A stretch of 55,977 bases of DNA from Deltaproteobacteria bacterium (GCA_016219225.1 JACRBX010000075.1:1-55977); one strand, 5' to 3'; counted from the first letter of the stretch, positions 1-8,943 are shown. Notes: a model not told the origin generated them from the sequence alone. Numbers and translations: made by a program.

Positions 1-431
1 AAGATATCCATTTTGCCGTTTGTATCTCCATGTACTAAATTGGAAGCATAAGATGTAAAAGCCACAAAACGCCCATCGGTCGAGATGGATGGACTGTAAG
101 AATGATCATTCCCCTCAGTCCCGTCCGAAGTTACCGAGATCCGGCTGATCTGTCCGGTCTGCCGGTCATGGACAAAAATATCCTCTTTGCCGTTCGTATC
201 TCCAAGTACAAAATTGGATGCGAGAGACCTAAAAGCCACAAAACGTCCATCAGCCGAAATGGATGGATTGTTCGAATAATCATTTCCCTGACTCCCGTCC
301 GAAGCTACCGAAACCCGGGTGGTAATCACGGCCTCTGAAGAAAAAGGAAGGAATAATCCCGAGGCCAGCAATAGAACGATCATTCCAAACCCCGGCCAGG
401 TCATGGACGTCCTCGGCTTGCATCGATCCAT
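1..431 (-). CDS. secreted beta-propeller (PD40/TolB-like repeat) protein, 5' part only
   Basis: The reading frame starts at the ATG complementary to 429-431 and is still open at the left edge, giving 143 codons. GAGGGGG lies a few bases upstream as a good ribosome-binding site. The first 35 residues hold a basic start and a hydrophobic stretch (MIVLLLASGLFLPFSS), a probable Sec signal peptide ending near SEA. The mature part contains two copies of a roughly 53-residue repeat: RVSVASDGSQGND, then NPSISADGRFVAF, then LGDTNGKEDIFVHD, and again from RISVTSDGTEGND. The core S-P-S-I-S-x-D-G-R-F-V-A-F and DxNGKxDI patterns are typical of WD40-like PD40 repeats in TolB-like propellers. The protein is probably exported; no enzymatic function can be assigned. 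The DNA repeats as well (about 1-110 against 160-270), so the gene probably grew by tandem duplication. Confidence 0.8.
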   Translation of the reverse strand, partial: MDRCKPRTSMTWPGFGMIVLLLASGLFLPFSSEAVITTRVSVASDGSQGNDYSNNPSISADGRFVAFRSLASNFVLGDTNGKEDIFVHDRQTGQISRISVTSDGTEGNDHSYSPSISTDGRFVAFTSYASNLVHGDTNGKMDI

Positions 432-478
432 AGTTACCCCCTCATCTTGGCAGATTATCGGAAAAATTTTTTTATGAT

Positions 479-506
479 ATTATCTCAATTTCTGTTAGTA
501 TGTAAA
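479..506 (-). promoter_or_regulatory. sigma70-type promoter for the propeller gene
   Basis: On the minus strand TTTACA (complement of 501-506) and GATAAT (complement of 479-484) are separated by 16 bp. They lie about 50 bp upstream of the start at 431, in AT-rich DNA. The match is good but unverified. Confidence 0.5.
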
Positions 507-710
507 CATATTTCTTTTAAATAAGTAAACTTTTATACTTAAACTGAATTCCTACCCTGTTGCCGCCCCCGGGCGTGCAGGGCAAACAGGTCTGGCCGGA
601 CCGGGAGGCCGTTCTCAAGGATCATCAATAAAATGGGAGTTTTTGTATCATGTTAGCCTCTTCCAAATCGATTAAAAATCCCTATAATATTACAAACAGC
701 GACATTTTTC

Positions 711-963
711 TCGTCATTCCCGAATGTCTTTATCGGGAATCCAGGTTTTTCAATCCCGCCTTTGGCGGGACTGGATTCCCGTTTTCACGGGAATGACGAA
801 TGTGCGCGCTTTCGGGCTTTTTACGAACTTGTCAATATTGAATGTATTAATCGGGGATAGGAATCCAGGTCACGGGTAACCATGTAAAAACACTGGATTC
901 CGGCTTTCGCCGGAATGACGGAATGCAGGTTCCGGCGATTTTTTACGAGATCACCAATATTGA
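711..963. repeat. two adjacent MITE-like palindromic elements
   Basis: The gap 432-1084 contains no convincing gene. Its right half holds two copies of the palindromic element. The first (711-842) has CGTCATTCCCG...CGGGAATCCAGG facing CTGGATTCCCG...CGGGAATGACG and ends in CTTTTTACGAACTTGTCAAT. The second (858-963) keeps a degraded left arm (GGAATCCAGG), then a complete right arm CTGGATTCCGGCTTTCGCCG-GAATGACG, and ends in TTTTTACGAGATCACCAAT. The two share the tail CAATATTGAA. Related copies lie near 13711, 34741, 39250, 40484 and 44241. No open reading frame lies inside. Confidence 0.8.
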
Positions 964-1084
964 AAAACGGAGTTTTGAGGGGTTGTGTTGCAGATCCGGT
1001 CTGGGAATGAAAGAGGTCTTATTCCGCCCCCATAAGGCCAATCTATGAGGGCGTCCCTGATCTTTTCAGAATTTTTATGTAGGA

Positions 1085-2017
1085 TTAAGCCAAACGATTG
1101 CGGAAGTATCGGATGGCCTGCTCCAGTCCTTCATCCAATTGGACGCCGGGCACCCAGTTCAAATGATTCCAGGCTTTTTCTATGTCCGGTTTTCGCTGGA
1201 TAGGGTCATCCTGGGGCAGGGGCTTAAAGACGATCGGGGCTTTTGATCCGATCATGGCTTTGACCTTTTCTGCCAATGTCAGAATGGTAAACTCATTGGG
1301 GTTGCCGAGATTGACCGGCCCGATAAACCCATCCTGTTCCATCATGGCGATCAGGCCCCTCACCAGATCGGAAATAAAACAAAAGGATCTGGTTTGCTGC
1401 CCTTCTCCATAGACGGTGATGGCCTCCCCGCGCAAGGCCTGAACGATGAAGTTGCTGACCACCCGGCCGTCGTTGACGGCCATCCTAGGGCCGTAGGTAT
1501 TGAAGATGCGGACAATGCGGATATCCACGGCGTGCTGCCGGTGGTAATCCATCATCAGGGTTTCGGCCACCCGTTTCCCCTCATCATAGCAACCCCGGGG
1601 GCCGATGCAATTGACATTGCCCCAATAAGTCTCCTTTTGCGGATGGACCGAAGGGTCGCCATAGACCTCCGAGGTGGAGGCCTGAAGTATCCGGGCCTTG
1701 ATGTTCTTGGCCAGGCCCAGCATATTCAAGGTTCCCATGACATTAGTCTTGATGGTCTTGACCGGATTGAACTGATAGTGGACCGGAGAAGCCGGGCAGG
1801 CCAGATTATAAATCTCATTGACCTCCAGGGTGATGGGGTTAATGATATCATGGCGGATGATTTCGAAATGGGGGTTGTCTCTCAGATGTAAAATGTTGTC
1901 TTTTGAGCCGGTAAAAAAATTGTCCAGGCAGACGACGTCATGGCCCTGACCCAATAGCGTTTCACAAAGATGGCTTCCTATAAACCCTGCCCCGCCGGTT
2001 ACCAGAATCTTTTTCAT
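1085..2017 (-). CDS. UDP-glucuronate decarboxylase-like NAD-dependent sugar epimerase
   Basis: A 310-residue extended SDR protein. TGGAGFIG at 7-14 is the NAD-binding glycine motif, [10 protein letters not shown] around 113-122 carries the active-site Ser/Thr, and YDEGK at 144-148 is the catalytic Tyr-x3-Lys. The context [14 protein letters not shown] is characteristic of UDP-xylose synthases (UXS), which oxidise and decarboxylate UDP-glucuronate to UDP-xylose in the cytoplasm. A related 4,6-dehydratase or epimerase specificity cannot be excluded. Length is normal for bacterial UXS. The ATG at 2017 is preceded by GGAGAAGGGGG. The gene stands alone; other nucleotide-sugar genes in the window are the GDP-mannose dehydratase near 42.5 kb and the nucleotidyltransferase at the right edge. 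Confidence 0.9.
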   Translation of the reverse strand: MKKILVTGGAGFIGSHLCETLLGQGHDVVCLDNFFTGSKDNILHLRDNPHFEIIRHDIINPITLEVNEIYNLACPASPVHYQFNPVKTIKTNVMGTLNMLGLAKNIKARILQASTSEVYGDPSVHPQKETYWGNVNCIGPRGCYDEGKRVAETLMMDYHRQHAVDIRIVRIFNTYGPRMAVNDGRVVSNFIVQALRGEAITVYGEGQQTRSFCFISDLVRGLIAMMEQDGFIGPVNLGNPNEFTILTLAEKVKAMIGSKAPIVFKPLPQDDPIQRKPDIEKAWNHLNWVPGVQLDEGLEQAIRYFRNRLA

Positions 2018-2041
2018 TCTATTCCCCCTTCTCCGACCCTG

Positions 2042-2191
2042 TTAGTTTGAAAATAAAATATGTTTTATGAACAGCCGCCCCCGGCTGTTTTCCCTAATAA
2101 CAGGCGAGGGCGCCTGTTCTACATAATCTTAAGCCCATTTTCATGCTTTGTCAGTGCCCCCCTGGTCCATGAGGGTTTTGTAGTTATTTCA
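2042..2191. repeat. BOX copy flanking two hairpins
   Basis: A degenerate BOX end (TTAGTTTGAAAATA, 2042-2055) is followed by two hairpins. One is AACAGCC/GGCTGTT (2070-2089); the other is a perfect 8-bp stem AACAGGCG/CGCCTGTT with an AGGG loop (2099-2118). A fuller BOX follows at 2136-2191 (CATTTTCATGCTTTG, GTGCC, CCATGAGGG, TAGTT). The unit sits between the divergent epimerase and cupin genes. The hairpins resemble the short palindromes common between bacterial genes and lack a clean T-run for termination. Confidence 0.6.
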
Positions 2192-2257
2192 TGAGAGGTT
2201 CGTTTTGTCAAGTAGATGGTAAATTTTTACCCTTTACCGAAAGAATTTATTGTGTTA

Positions 2258-2273
2258 TTAGATAAATATCTAA
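2258..2273. promoter_or_regulatory. perfect 16-bp palindrome, candidate operator
   Basis: TTAGATA-AA-TATCTAA is a perfect inverted repeat 45 bp upstream of the cupin start. It lies where the promoter of the cupin/aminotransferase pair should be; a weak TTTACC-17-TATTAG pair precedes and overlaps it. It looks like a binding site for a dimeric repressor or activator, but no regulator gene is adjacent. Confidence 0.45.
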
Positions 2274-2318
2274 ATAAAATGACCGGACATTTATGAGTGG
2301 TGGAGGTACCTTAACTTG

Positions 2319-2660
2319 ATGGAAAAAATTTTGTTCCCCGAGATGATTGAGAAGCTACCCGATGTTGATATCAATTTCCCCGGAGTTAAAGGAAAATTGT
2401 TTCAGGGGAAGGAGATGCAGGCTGTGTTTTTTACGCTCGAAGGACCGGCGGACATTCCGCCCCATGCCCATCAGGCCCAGTGGGGGGTGATCCTGGAAGG
2501 GGAAGTTGAAATGACCATCGATGGTCAAACCAGGACATTAAAACAGGGCGACTCTTATTTCATTCCGACCGGGGCGGTACATTCGGCCCACGTCCTTTTC
2601 TCTATGAAGGCCCTGGATTTTTTTAGTGAACCGAACCGCTATCAACCCAAAGCAATTTAA
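2319..2660 (+). CDS. small single-domain cupin protein
   Basis: A 113-residue protein. Cupin motif 1 is seen as PPHAHQAQWGVILEGE (about 45-62), with the metal-type HxH and trailing Glu. Motif 2 is GDSYFIPTGAVHS (about 84-96), with the PxGxxH signature. The fold is therefore a single metal-binding beta-barrel of the cupin_2 group. The substrate is not evident; such stand-alone cupins include sensors, isomerases and dioxygenase-like enzymes. I chose ATG 2319 over the in-frame TTG at 2316 because GGAGG at 2302-2306 is well placed for it. The aminotransferase follows after 25 bp, probably in one operon. Confidence 0.85.
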   Translation: MEKILFPEMIEKLPDVDINFPGVKGKLFQGKEMQAVFFTLEGPADIPPHAHQAQWGVILEGEVEMTIDGQTRTLKQGDSYFIPTGAVHSAHVLFSMKALDFFSEPNRYQPKAI

Positions 2661-2685
2661 GGATAGTTAACCAGAGGAGCACCTC

Positions 2686-3867
2686 ATGGCTATTGCCCAA
2701 AAAATAAAAGGTTATATGGAAAATTCCTCATGGATACGGAAGTTGTTGGTGGAGTGTGCACGGCTCATAGCGCGGCACGGGGCGGAGAATGTCTTTGATT
2801 TCAGTCTGGGAAATCCCAATCTGGAACCGCCGGCCGCGGTGCACCAGGTCTTGGCCTCGATTATCAATCAACCCCAATCCGGTTTGCATGCCTATATGGC
2901 CAATGCCGGTTACGTGGAAACCCGAAAGGCCGTTGCCGGATTCCTATCCAGGGAACACGATCTGGCATTCAGCGAAAACGAGGTCATTATGACCTGTGGG
3001 GCCGCCGGGGCCTTGAATGTCTTACTAAAGGCTTTATTGGACCCGGGCGACGAATTAATCGTCCTGGCCCCCTATTTCGTGGAATACCTTTTTTATACCG
3101 ATAATTTTCAGGGGGTCCCCCGGGTGGTTCAAACCGGACCGGATTTCTCCATCGATATAAAGGCTATCGAGCAGGCTTTGAATCCCAGGACCAAGGCCAT
3201 CCTGATCAATTCCCCCAATAACCCCACCGGCAAAGTCTATGATGAAACCTCGCTCAAAAAATTAGGGGAACTTTTGGAAGGCTATGGCCAAAAACAGGGG
3301 CAGGTCATTTACCTGATCAGCGATGAACCTTACCGGAAGATCGTCTATGATCAGGTTCAGGTGCCCAGCATTTTCCAGGCCTACCGGCAAAGCATCAGTG
3401 TCACCTCCTATTCCAAGGACCTTTCCCTGCCGGGGGAGCGGATAGGCTATTTAGCCATCCATCCCCAGGCCCCGGACCGGGAAGAGCTGATGGCCGCCGC
3501 TACCTTCACCAACCGCATCCTGGGTTTTGTCAATGCCCCGGCCCTGATGCAGCGGCTTCTCCCGGCTGTTCAGGGTCTGACGGTGGATATCGGGATCTAT
3601 CAAAAAAAGCGGGATCTTTTTTATCAAGGGCTGACCGGGGCCGGCTATCAGTTGGTCAAGCCCGAAGGGGCCTTCTATCTTTTCCCGCAGTCACCCATTC
3701 CCGATGACGTGGCCTTTGTCCAGGCCCTCCAGGAAGAGTTGATCCTGACCGTACCGGGTACGGGATTTGGCAAACCCGGTTATTTCCGAATCGCCTATTG
3801 CGTGCCGGACCAGACCATCGAAAAATCCCTGGCCGGGTTTGAAAAGGTTTTTAAAAAGTTCACCTAA
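2686..3867 (+). CDS. class I/II pyridoxal-phosphate aminotransferase
   Basis: A 393-residue fold-type I aminotransferase. Visible landmarks are NSPNNPTG at 175-182, SDEPYR at 212-217 with the pyridine-contacting Asp and Tyr, and SYSKDLSLPGERIGY at 241-255, whose Lys244 should form the Schiff base. A carboxylate-binding Arg is likely in FRIAYC near the C-terminus. The sequence is of the aspartate/aromatic aminotransferase superfamily; the amino donor cannot be read from it. GAGGAG precedes the ATG. Pairing with the upstream cupin suggests a shared amino-acid-derived substrate, but that is inference. Confidence 0.9.
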   Translation: MAIAQKIKGYMENSSWIRKLLVECARLIARHGAENVFDFSLGNPNLEPPAAVHQVLASIINQPQSGLHAYMANAGYVETRKAVAGFLSREHDLAFSENEVIMTCGAAGALNVLLKALLDPGDELIVLAPYFVEYLFYTDNFQGVPRVVQTGPDFSIDIKAIEQALNPRTKAILINSPNNPTGKVYDETSLKKLGELLEGYGQKQGQVIYLISDEPYRKIVYDQVQVPSIFQAYRQSISVTSYSKDLSLPGERIGYLAIHPQAPDREELMAAATFTNRILGFVNAPALMQRLLPAVQGLTVDIGIYQKKRDLFYQGLTGAGYQLVKPEGAFYLFPQSPIPDDVAFVQALQEELILTVPGTGFGKPGYFRIAYCVPDQTIEKSLAGFEKVFKKFT

Positions 3868-3920
3868 ATTCCTATACTATCCGGTTAATCCTGTAAATCC
3901 TGTCTAATGATTATTGTCTT

Positions 3921-4973
3921 GTGAAAACAGTCGCCGTAGCCCTGAGTGGCGGAATCGACAGCGCCCTGTCGGCCTATCTCTTGAAAAAAGAAGGGTATCG
4001 GGTTATAGGGCTCCATGCCGACTTTGGGTTTTCCCCGGAATCTCCCCTTCCCTGGCTGGAAAAGCTCTGTTCCTTTTTGGACATCCCCCTGGAGGTGCTT
4101 CCCTTAAAAGAACCTTTTCAGCAAAAAGTGGTCGATTATTTTATTTCCGAATACACCTTGGGACGGACCCCGAACCCCTGTGTGGTCTGCAACCCGACCA
4201 TCAAGTTCGGGCTCATGTTTCAAAAGGCCTTAAATCTGGGGGCTGATTTTTTTGCCACCGGGCATTATGCCCGGATTGTTCCGGCCTCCTGGGGCGAAGG
4301 CCTGACTATTGCCAGAGGACGGGACAGGGGGAAGGATCAATCCTATTTTTTACACCGCCTTGAGGCTCAAAATCTCCCCCGGATTCTCTTCCCCCTCGGC
4401 GACTGGACCAAGGAAGAGGTGAAGGCCTTTGCCCGGGAAATAGGACTTCCCATGAATCCCAAAGGAGAAAGCCAGGATATCTGTTTCCTGCCTCAGGAAG
4501 GCTACCGGGAGTTTCTGCTCAAACAGGCCTCTTTAGACCTGAGCCGGTCCGGCGATGTGGTCGACCCGGAAGGGAAAAAGCTGGGAACCCATCGGGGATT
4601 ATTCGCCTATACGGTCGGACAAAGAAGGGGGCTGGGAATACCGGCGGCCGAACCCTATTATGTGATCCGTCTGGAATCGGACCGCAACCGCCTGGTCATC
4701 GGCAATAAAAAGGATCTGGAATCCGCCGGCTGCCGGCTCTCTGATTTTCATTTCTTAAGCCGGCCCCCCGAAATCGACGGCCTGAAAGTTTCGGCCCAGA
4801 TCCGCTACCGGCATAAACCGGCAGGGGCCATAATCCGGATTATCGATGACCGGAGGGCGGACCTCCATTTTGAAAAGCCGCAAAAGGCGGTCACACCGGG
4901 ACAGGCCGCAGTGGTTTATCTGGAGGACCGATTAGTGGGAGGGGGCTGGATTGAAGAAACCTGGAAAGAATAA
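3921..4973 (+). CDS. mnmA: tRNA-specific 2-thiouridylase MnmA
   Basis: A 350-residue cytoplasmic enzyme that thiolates U34 of tRNA for Lys, Glu and Gln using ATP and a persulfide sulfur. The ATP-pyrophosphatase motif SGGIDS is at 9-14. The catalytic cysteine pair is Cys90 (NPCVVCN) and Cys188 (SQDICFLP). GHYAR at 114-118 and the GQRRGLGI block are also family hallmarks. The start is GTG 3921; the frame is closed by a stop just upstream and no good Shine-Dalgarno is visible. Length is typical. It overlaps mtaB by 23 bp, so the two tRNA-modifying enzymes are translationally coupled. Confidence 0.95.
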   Translation: MKTVAVALSGGIDSALSAYLLKKEGYRVIGLHADFGFSPESPLPWLEKLCSFLDIPLEVLPLKEPFQQKVVDYFISEYTLGRTPNPCVVCNPTIKFGLMFQKALNLGADFFATGHYARIVPASWGEGLTIARGRDRGKDQSYFLHRLEAQNLPRILFPLGDWTKEEVKAFAREIGLPMNPKGESQDICFLPQEGYREFLLKQASLDLSRSGDVVDPEGKKLGTHRGLFAYTVGQRRGLGIPAAEPYYVIRLESDRNRLVIGNKKDLESAGCRLSDFHFLSRPPEIDGLKVSAQIRYRHKPAGAIIRIIDDRRADLHFEKPQKAVTPGQAAVVYLEDRLVGGGWIEETWKE

Positions 4974-6270
4974 CCCGCCGAGGGTGGCGGTCTACACCCT
5001 GGGCTGTAAGGTCAACCAGTTTGAATCCGCCTGTCTGGAGGAACGCTTTCAGGACCAGGGGTGGGAGGCCGTCCCCTTCAAAGAAAAAGCCGATCTCTAT
5101 GTGATTAATAGCTGTGCCGTCACGGCCGAGGCCCAGAGACAATCGGCCCAAATGGTCCGTCAGGTCATCCGAAACCATCCGGAATCCCTGGTCGTGGCCG
5201 CCGGATGCGCGGCCCAGATCTTTCCAAAGGAGTATGAAAAAATTCCCGGGCTGGATTATATAACCGGCACTTTTAAAAAACTGGAGGCCCCCTTTAAGTT
5301 GCCCTTGCCGGGGAAAAGGCCCTTCCCACATCTTTTGCTGACCCCGGAATCGGAACACACGATAGAAGCCCAATTCCCCAGGCCGGCTCACAGGACCAGG
5401 GCCTTTGTGCGCATCCAGGAGGGCTGCAATGCCCAGTGCAGTTATTGTCTGGTGCCCCGGGCCAGGGGGCGGTCCCGGAGTCTTCCGATGAAAGATGTGT
5501 TTTCCGGAGTCGAAGTCCTCGCCGGTCAGGGGATCCAGGAACTGATCCTGACCGGCATCCACTTAGGGCAATACGGAGGAGACCTTTCTCCGGCCACCGA
5601 TCTGGTTTCTCTGCTCGAAGTCCTGCTTCCAGGACACCCCGGGATTTTTATCCGTTTAAGCTCTTTGGAGCCTCAGGAAGTTTCCCCTGCCCTGCTCGGC
5701 CTTTTTAAAAAATACCCAAACCTCTGTCCTCATCTGCACATTCCCCTGCAGGCCGGTGAGGATTCCCTGCTGAAAAAAATGAATCGAACCTATTCCACGG
5801 AATTTTATGGCCGATTGATCCGGACCGTTCACCGGGAAATCCCTTATGCCGCCATCGGGGCCGACCTGATCGTCGGTTTTCCGGGAGAAGATGAAAGTCT
5901 TTTCCAAAAAACCCTGGATTTTATCTCCGGCCTGCCCTTATCCTATCTCCATATTTTCCCCTATTCCCGGAGACCCGGAACCCCGGCCGCCGATTTTCCC
6001 AATCCGGTCCCGGAAAAAATCAAAAAAGAACGGCTCCGGATTGTCAGGGCCTTGGACCGGGAAAAGAGGATAGCCTTTATGGAACGTTGCCTGGGACAGA
6101 TCTTTTCGGCCCTGGTCCTGCAACCGGGCCAGGAAAAGGGCTGGGTCAAGGCCCTCACCGGAAATTATCTGACCGTTTCCATACCGGGAAGGTTTAAACA
6201 AAATGAACGGGTCAGGGTCCGGGTGGAAAAGATGGACCCGGCCGGGGGGCTGGTGGGGAAAGGGGTTTAG
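4951..6270 (+). CDS. mtaB: tRNA t6A37 methylthiotransferase MtaB (MiaB-like)
   Basis: A 439-residue radical SAM methylthiotransferase. The N-terminal UPF0004 domain has Cys19 (TLGCKVNQ), Cys55 (NSCAVT) and Cys86 (AAGCAAQ) for the auxiliary FeS cluster. The radical SAM cluster is C159-x3-C163-x2-C166 (GCNAQCSYC). A C-terminal TRAM-like RNA-binding segment follows. The TLGCKVNQ variant and overall length fit MtaB, which converts t6A37 to ms2t6A in tRNA. TTG 4951 is preceded by GGGAGGGGG at 4937-4945, which decides the start. The stop codon TAG (6268-6270) is part of a dispersed BOX end (TTTAGTTCGAAAATA). Confidence 0.92.
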   Translation: MKKPGKNNPPRVAVYTLGCKVNQFESACLEERFQDQGWEAVPFKEKADLYVINSCAVTAEAQRQSAQMVRQVIRNHPESLVVAAGCAAQIFPKEYEKIPGLDYITGTFKKLEAPFKLPLPGKRPFPHLLLTPESEHTIEAQFPRPAHRTRAFVRIQEGCNAQCSYCLVPRARGRSRSLPMKDVFSGVEVLAGQGIQELILTGIHLGQYGGDLSPATDLVSLLEVLLPGHPGIFIRLSSLEPQEVSPALLGLFKKYPNLCPHLHIPLQAGEDSLLKKMNRTYSTEFYGRLIRTVHREIPYAAIGADLIVGFPGEDESLFQKTLDFISGLPLSYLHIFPYSRRPGTPAADFPNPVPEKIKKERLRIVRALDREKRIAFMERCLGQIFSALVLQPGQEKGWVKALTGNYLTVSIPGRFKQNERVRVRVEKMDPAGGLVGKGV

Positions 6271-6417
6271 TTCGAAAATAACCTTCAGGGTTCGGGGGTC
6301 AGGGATCAGGGATCAGGGCTGAGTTAGAGAATAAAGTTGCAAGATGCAAGTTTCAGTTTGAAAAACCTTGAACCTATTATATTGCTTCGTGGCGTTCCAG
6401 AGGGGCATGAGGGCTTT
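6266..6417. repeat. BOX ends enclosing heptamer arrays
   Basis: TTTAGTTCGAAAATA (6266-6280) begins inside the mtaB stop codon. A 7-bp-period array of GGGTCAG/GGGATCA units follows (about 6283-6327), then a second 7-bp array (AGATGCA/AGTTTCA type, about 6333-6375). A BOX left half ends the unit (TTGCTTCGTGGCGTTCC, GGGGCATGAGGG; 6382-6417). The rest of the gap to 6530 is AT-rich and otherwise featureless. Confidence 0.75.
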
Positions 6418-6530
6418 TCCGCGGGAACCGGTTTACAACCTGGTCCAAATATTTTTATTTATTGACTTCTATTATCGGACTTCTTATAGTTTGATAAAAA
6501 ACAACTTGTTAGTTATCAGGGAACTTAGAG

Positions 6531-6827
6531 ATGGGCACACAACTGTTAATCGAATTACCGAACAAAGAAGGGGCTCAAGTAGTCTTTCATGCCCTTGAAA
6601 GTTATAAGGCCCGTCTCCAAGCCGGCATTGAACGAACCAAACGCCGATTAGGAGAATTCGAACAACGCTATCAGGTTTCCACCGATTATTTCTTGAAGCA
6701 AATGGCCGCTGAAGATTTGGCAGAGGGCGATTTGGAATATGTCGAATGGTCAGGCGAGGCTCACCTCTTGAAGAGTTTGGAAAAAGAATTTATAGAGCTG
6801 GAACATGTCCATTACAAACTTCCCTAA
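6531..6827 (+). CDS. small acidic coiled-coil protein, possibly orphan antitoxin-like
   Basis: A 98-residue protein with no membrane segment. A predicted helical region around 20-45 (ESYKARLQAGIERTKRRLGE) is followed by FEQRYQVSTDYFLKQMAAEDL and a C-terminal EYVEWSGEAHLLKSLEKEFI helix. The pattern of a charged coiled coil, then YxVSTDxF, then an acidic EWxGE segment recalls small proteins often found beside toxin genes, but this is recall of a pattern, not a family match. No partner gene lies on either side: the 190 bp up to the next gene contain no credible frame. Function unknown. Confidence 0.6.
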   Translation: MGTQLLIELPNKEGAQVVFHALESYKARLQAGIERTKRRLGEFEQRYQVSTDYFLKQMAAEDLAEGDLEYVEWSGEAHLLKSLEKEFIELEHVHYKLP

Positions 6828-7017
6828 CTCTCATTTGCCTACCAATGCCTTGATGTTCATAAAAATTTGATGTTCAGATATGACAATGCTGCCCACCGGC
6901 CCTCTTTATCCCAACCATCCCACAAACATAACACGAACGGGATAAATATTTGCCCAATCCCCAATCTTTTTCAAGTTGTTGATGAGATAATGAGAAGGGA
7001 AAAGGAAGGGGATCCTA

Positions 7018-8610
7018 TTGGAAAAACCGGCCGGCAAGAGTAAACCGGATGAAGGGGCGCACTGGATTGAAGAACAGGACCGGGAAATCCACCGGCTCAG
7101 AGAGGTCGAACGATCGCTCCGGCGGAAAAACGAACACCTGACGGCCCTGCACGAGACTTCTCTTGGTCTGATTGACCGTCTGGACAAGGAGGAGTTACTG
7201 GAAGCCATCCTCCACCGGGCCGCCCGGTTGAGCGGCACGGAGAACGGCTTTATCTATCTCCTCGACCCCGGGGACCGGGAAATGAAAATGCGGGTCGGCA
7301 TGGGATTTTTTAGAAACCAATTGGGCCGGCGTGTAAAAATGGGTGAAGGCGTGGGCGGTAAGGTCTGGGAAACCAACCAGCCTGTATTGGTCAATGATTA
7401 TCATCACTGGAAGGACCGGATCAGTGATAAATCCCTCGATGTCCTCCATTCCGTGGTCGGCATTCCCTTAAAAGACGGAGAGCGGTTTCATGGGGTCATC
7501 GGATTGGCCAGTGTCAGCCCGGATAAAATATTTCAGGACGAAGACCTGTCCTTTTTAAGAAGATTCGCCGAATTGGCCCTGGTGGCTATCGATAAGGCCC
7601 GATTATATGCCGATGTCCGCCGGGAATTGGTCGAGCGGAAATTGACCGAAGAAATTTTGCGGGAGAGCGAAGAACGGTATCGTCTCCTGTTGACCTCTTC
7701 TCCCGATCCCATAGTCGTTTATACCATGAACGGGACGGCCACCTATGTCAACCCGGCCTTTGAACAGACCTTCGGATTTTCCGGTGAGGATATCAAGGGC
7801 AAACAAATCGATTTCGTCCCCCCCCAAAACCGGCTGGAAACCCGGAAGGCCATCAAAAGGATGCTCAGCGGCAAAAAGATACAACTTTTTGAGACCCGAC
7901 GTCTGACCAAAGACGGCCGGATATTGGATGTCCAAATCAGCTCGACGGTTTATAAAAACCGTGACGGCCGGCCGGCCGGAAATATTGTCATCCTGCGGGA
8001 TATCAGCGCCCAGAAACAGGCCGAGCAGGAATTAAAAAAATATCATGACCACCTCGAAGACCGGGTTAAAGAGCGGACGGCCGAATTGGCCAAAATCAAT
8101 ACCCAGCTCAAACAGGAGGTTGAAGAGCGTAAACGGGCTGAAAGGGCCTTGAGAAAAAGAGAGGTGGAACTGAAGGCCCAATCCCATCATCTGGAAGAAG
8201 TCAATACCGCCTTAAAGGTCCTTTTAAAAAAAAGGGAAGAGGATAAAAAGGAGCTTGGGGAGAATGTCCTGTCCAATGTCAAGGAACTGATCTCCCCATA
8301 TATCGACCGGGTTAAAAAAAGCCGGCTCAACCCCAACCAGCAGACCCTGATCGATATCCTGGAGTCCAATCTCAATAATATCATCTCCCCCTTCATCAGC
8401 AAATTATCTTCCAAATATTTTAACTTCACCTCCATGGAAATCAAGGTCGCCAATCTGGTCAAGGAAGGCAAAACCAATAAAGACATCGCCGAGCTTCTGC
8501 TCCTGTCTAAAAACACGATTTTGTTTCACCGGCACAATATACGCAGTAAACTCAAATTGAAAAATAAAAAAATCAACCTGCGCTCCCATTTGTTGTCTTA
8601 TGATGAATAG
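7018..8610 (+). CDS. GAF-PAS sensor with C-terminal LuxR-type DNA-binding domain
   Basis: A 530-residue soluble one-component regulator. In order: an N-terminal coiled coil (about 20-45), a GAF domain (about 45-195, with GEGVGGKVWET and VVGIPLK), a PAS domain (about 215-335, ending in GNIVILRDIS), a long coiled coil (about 335-430), and a LuxR/GerE helix-turn-helix near 460-525 (FTSMEIKVANLVKEGKTNKDI, LSKNTILFHRHNIRSKL). There is no receiver and no kinase domain, so ligand or redox sensing would act directly on DNA. The start is TTG 7018, behind AAGGAAGGGG. It lies immediately upstream of, and in the same direction as, the first Liv-type cluster and is a natural candidate for its regulator. 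Confidence 0.85.
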   Translation: MEKPAGKSKPDEGAHWIEEQDREIHRLREVERSLRRKNEHLTALHETSLGLIDRLDKEELLEAILHRAARLSGTENGFIYLLDPGDREMKMRVGMGFFRNQLGRRVKMGEGVGGKVWETNQPVLVNDYHHWKDRISDKSLDVLHSVVGIPLKDGERFHGVIGLASVSPDKIFQDEDLSFLRRFAELALVAIDKARLYADVRRELVERKLTEEILRESEERYRLLLTSSPDPIVVYTMNGTATYVNPAFEQTFGFSGEDIKGKQIDFVPPQNRLETRKAIKRMLSGKKIQLFETRRLTKDGRILDVQISSTVYKNRDGRPAGNIVILRDISAQKQAEQELKKYHDHLEDRVKERTAELAKINTQLKQEVEERKRAERALRKREVELKAQSHHLEEVNTALKVLLKKREEDKKELGENVLSNVKELISPYIDRVKKSRLNPNQQTLIDILESNLNNIISPFISKLSSKYFNFTSMEIKVANLVKEGKTNKDIAELLLLSKNTILFHRHNIRSKLKLKNKKINLRSHLLSYDE

Positions 8611-8715
8611 TTGTTTTTACCTGCTATTATCCTACTATTTTATAAACTTGACAGGGGCTCGAAATTTAGTTACCCATAGACCATACTTATAAACCAAACT
8701 TCCCATAATCAATGT

Positions 8716-8782
8716 AACTATTTTTTTTCATATATTACTTGACAAAAAAACAAATCTCTTACAAAACATATAGAAAATAGTT
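8716..8782. promoter_or_regulatory. AT-rich upstream region of the Liv1 cluster with inverted and direct repeats
   Basis: The 333-bp gap 8611-8943 holds no gene and no BOX or heptamer repeat, unlike most gaps here. AACTATTTT (8716-8724) and AAAATAGTT (8774-8782) form an inverted repeat around TTGACA (8739-8744). No good -10 element is spaced correctly. Two near-identical direct repeats (TTCATATCAACAG and TTTCACATCAACAAC) follow at about 8785-8812. These are plausible sites for the neighbouring LuxR-type regulator. Confidence 0.3.
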
Positions 8783-8943
8783 GCTTCATATCAACAGTTT
8801 CACATCAACAACAAACGGTACATAAGGTATCTGTTCAGATTATTGAATTTTTTCTCAGAAATTAAGTTTTATTCATCGCCTTTCCTGTTCAGGACAAGGC
8901 CCTCTTTAATAATGCCGTTTTTTTAAGGAAGGAGAATGGCCAG

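Noticed and set aside
2070-2118. Two hairpins as transcription terminators
   Set aside because: They lie between divergent starts, not after a gene, and lack a continuous T-run.
5656-6201. Long minus-strand frames within mtaB (and similar shadows inside other genes)
   Set aside because: Antisense frames of a GC-biased third-position gene; no family features or start signals.
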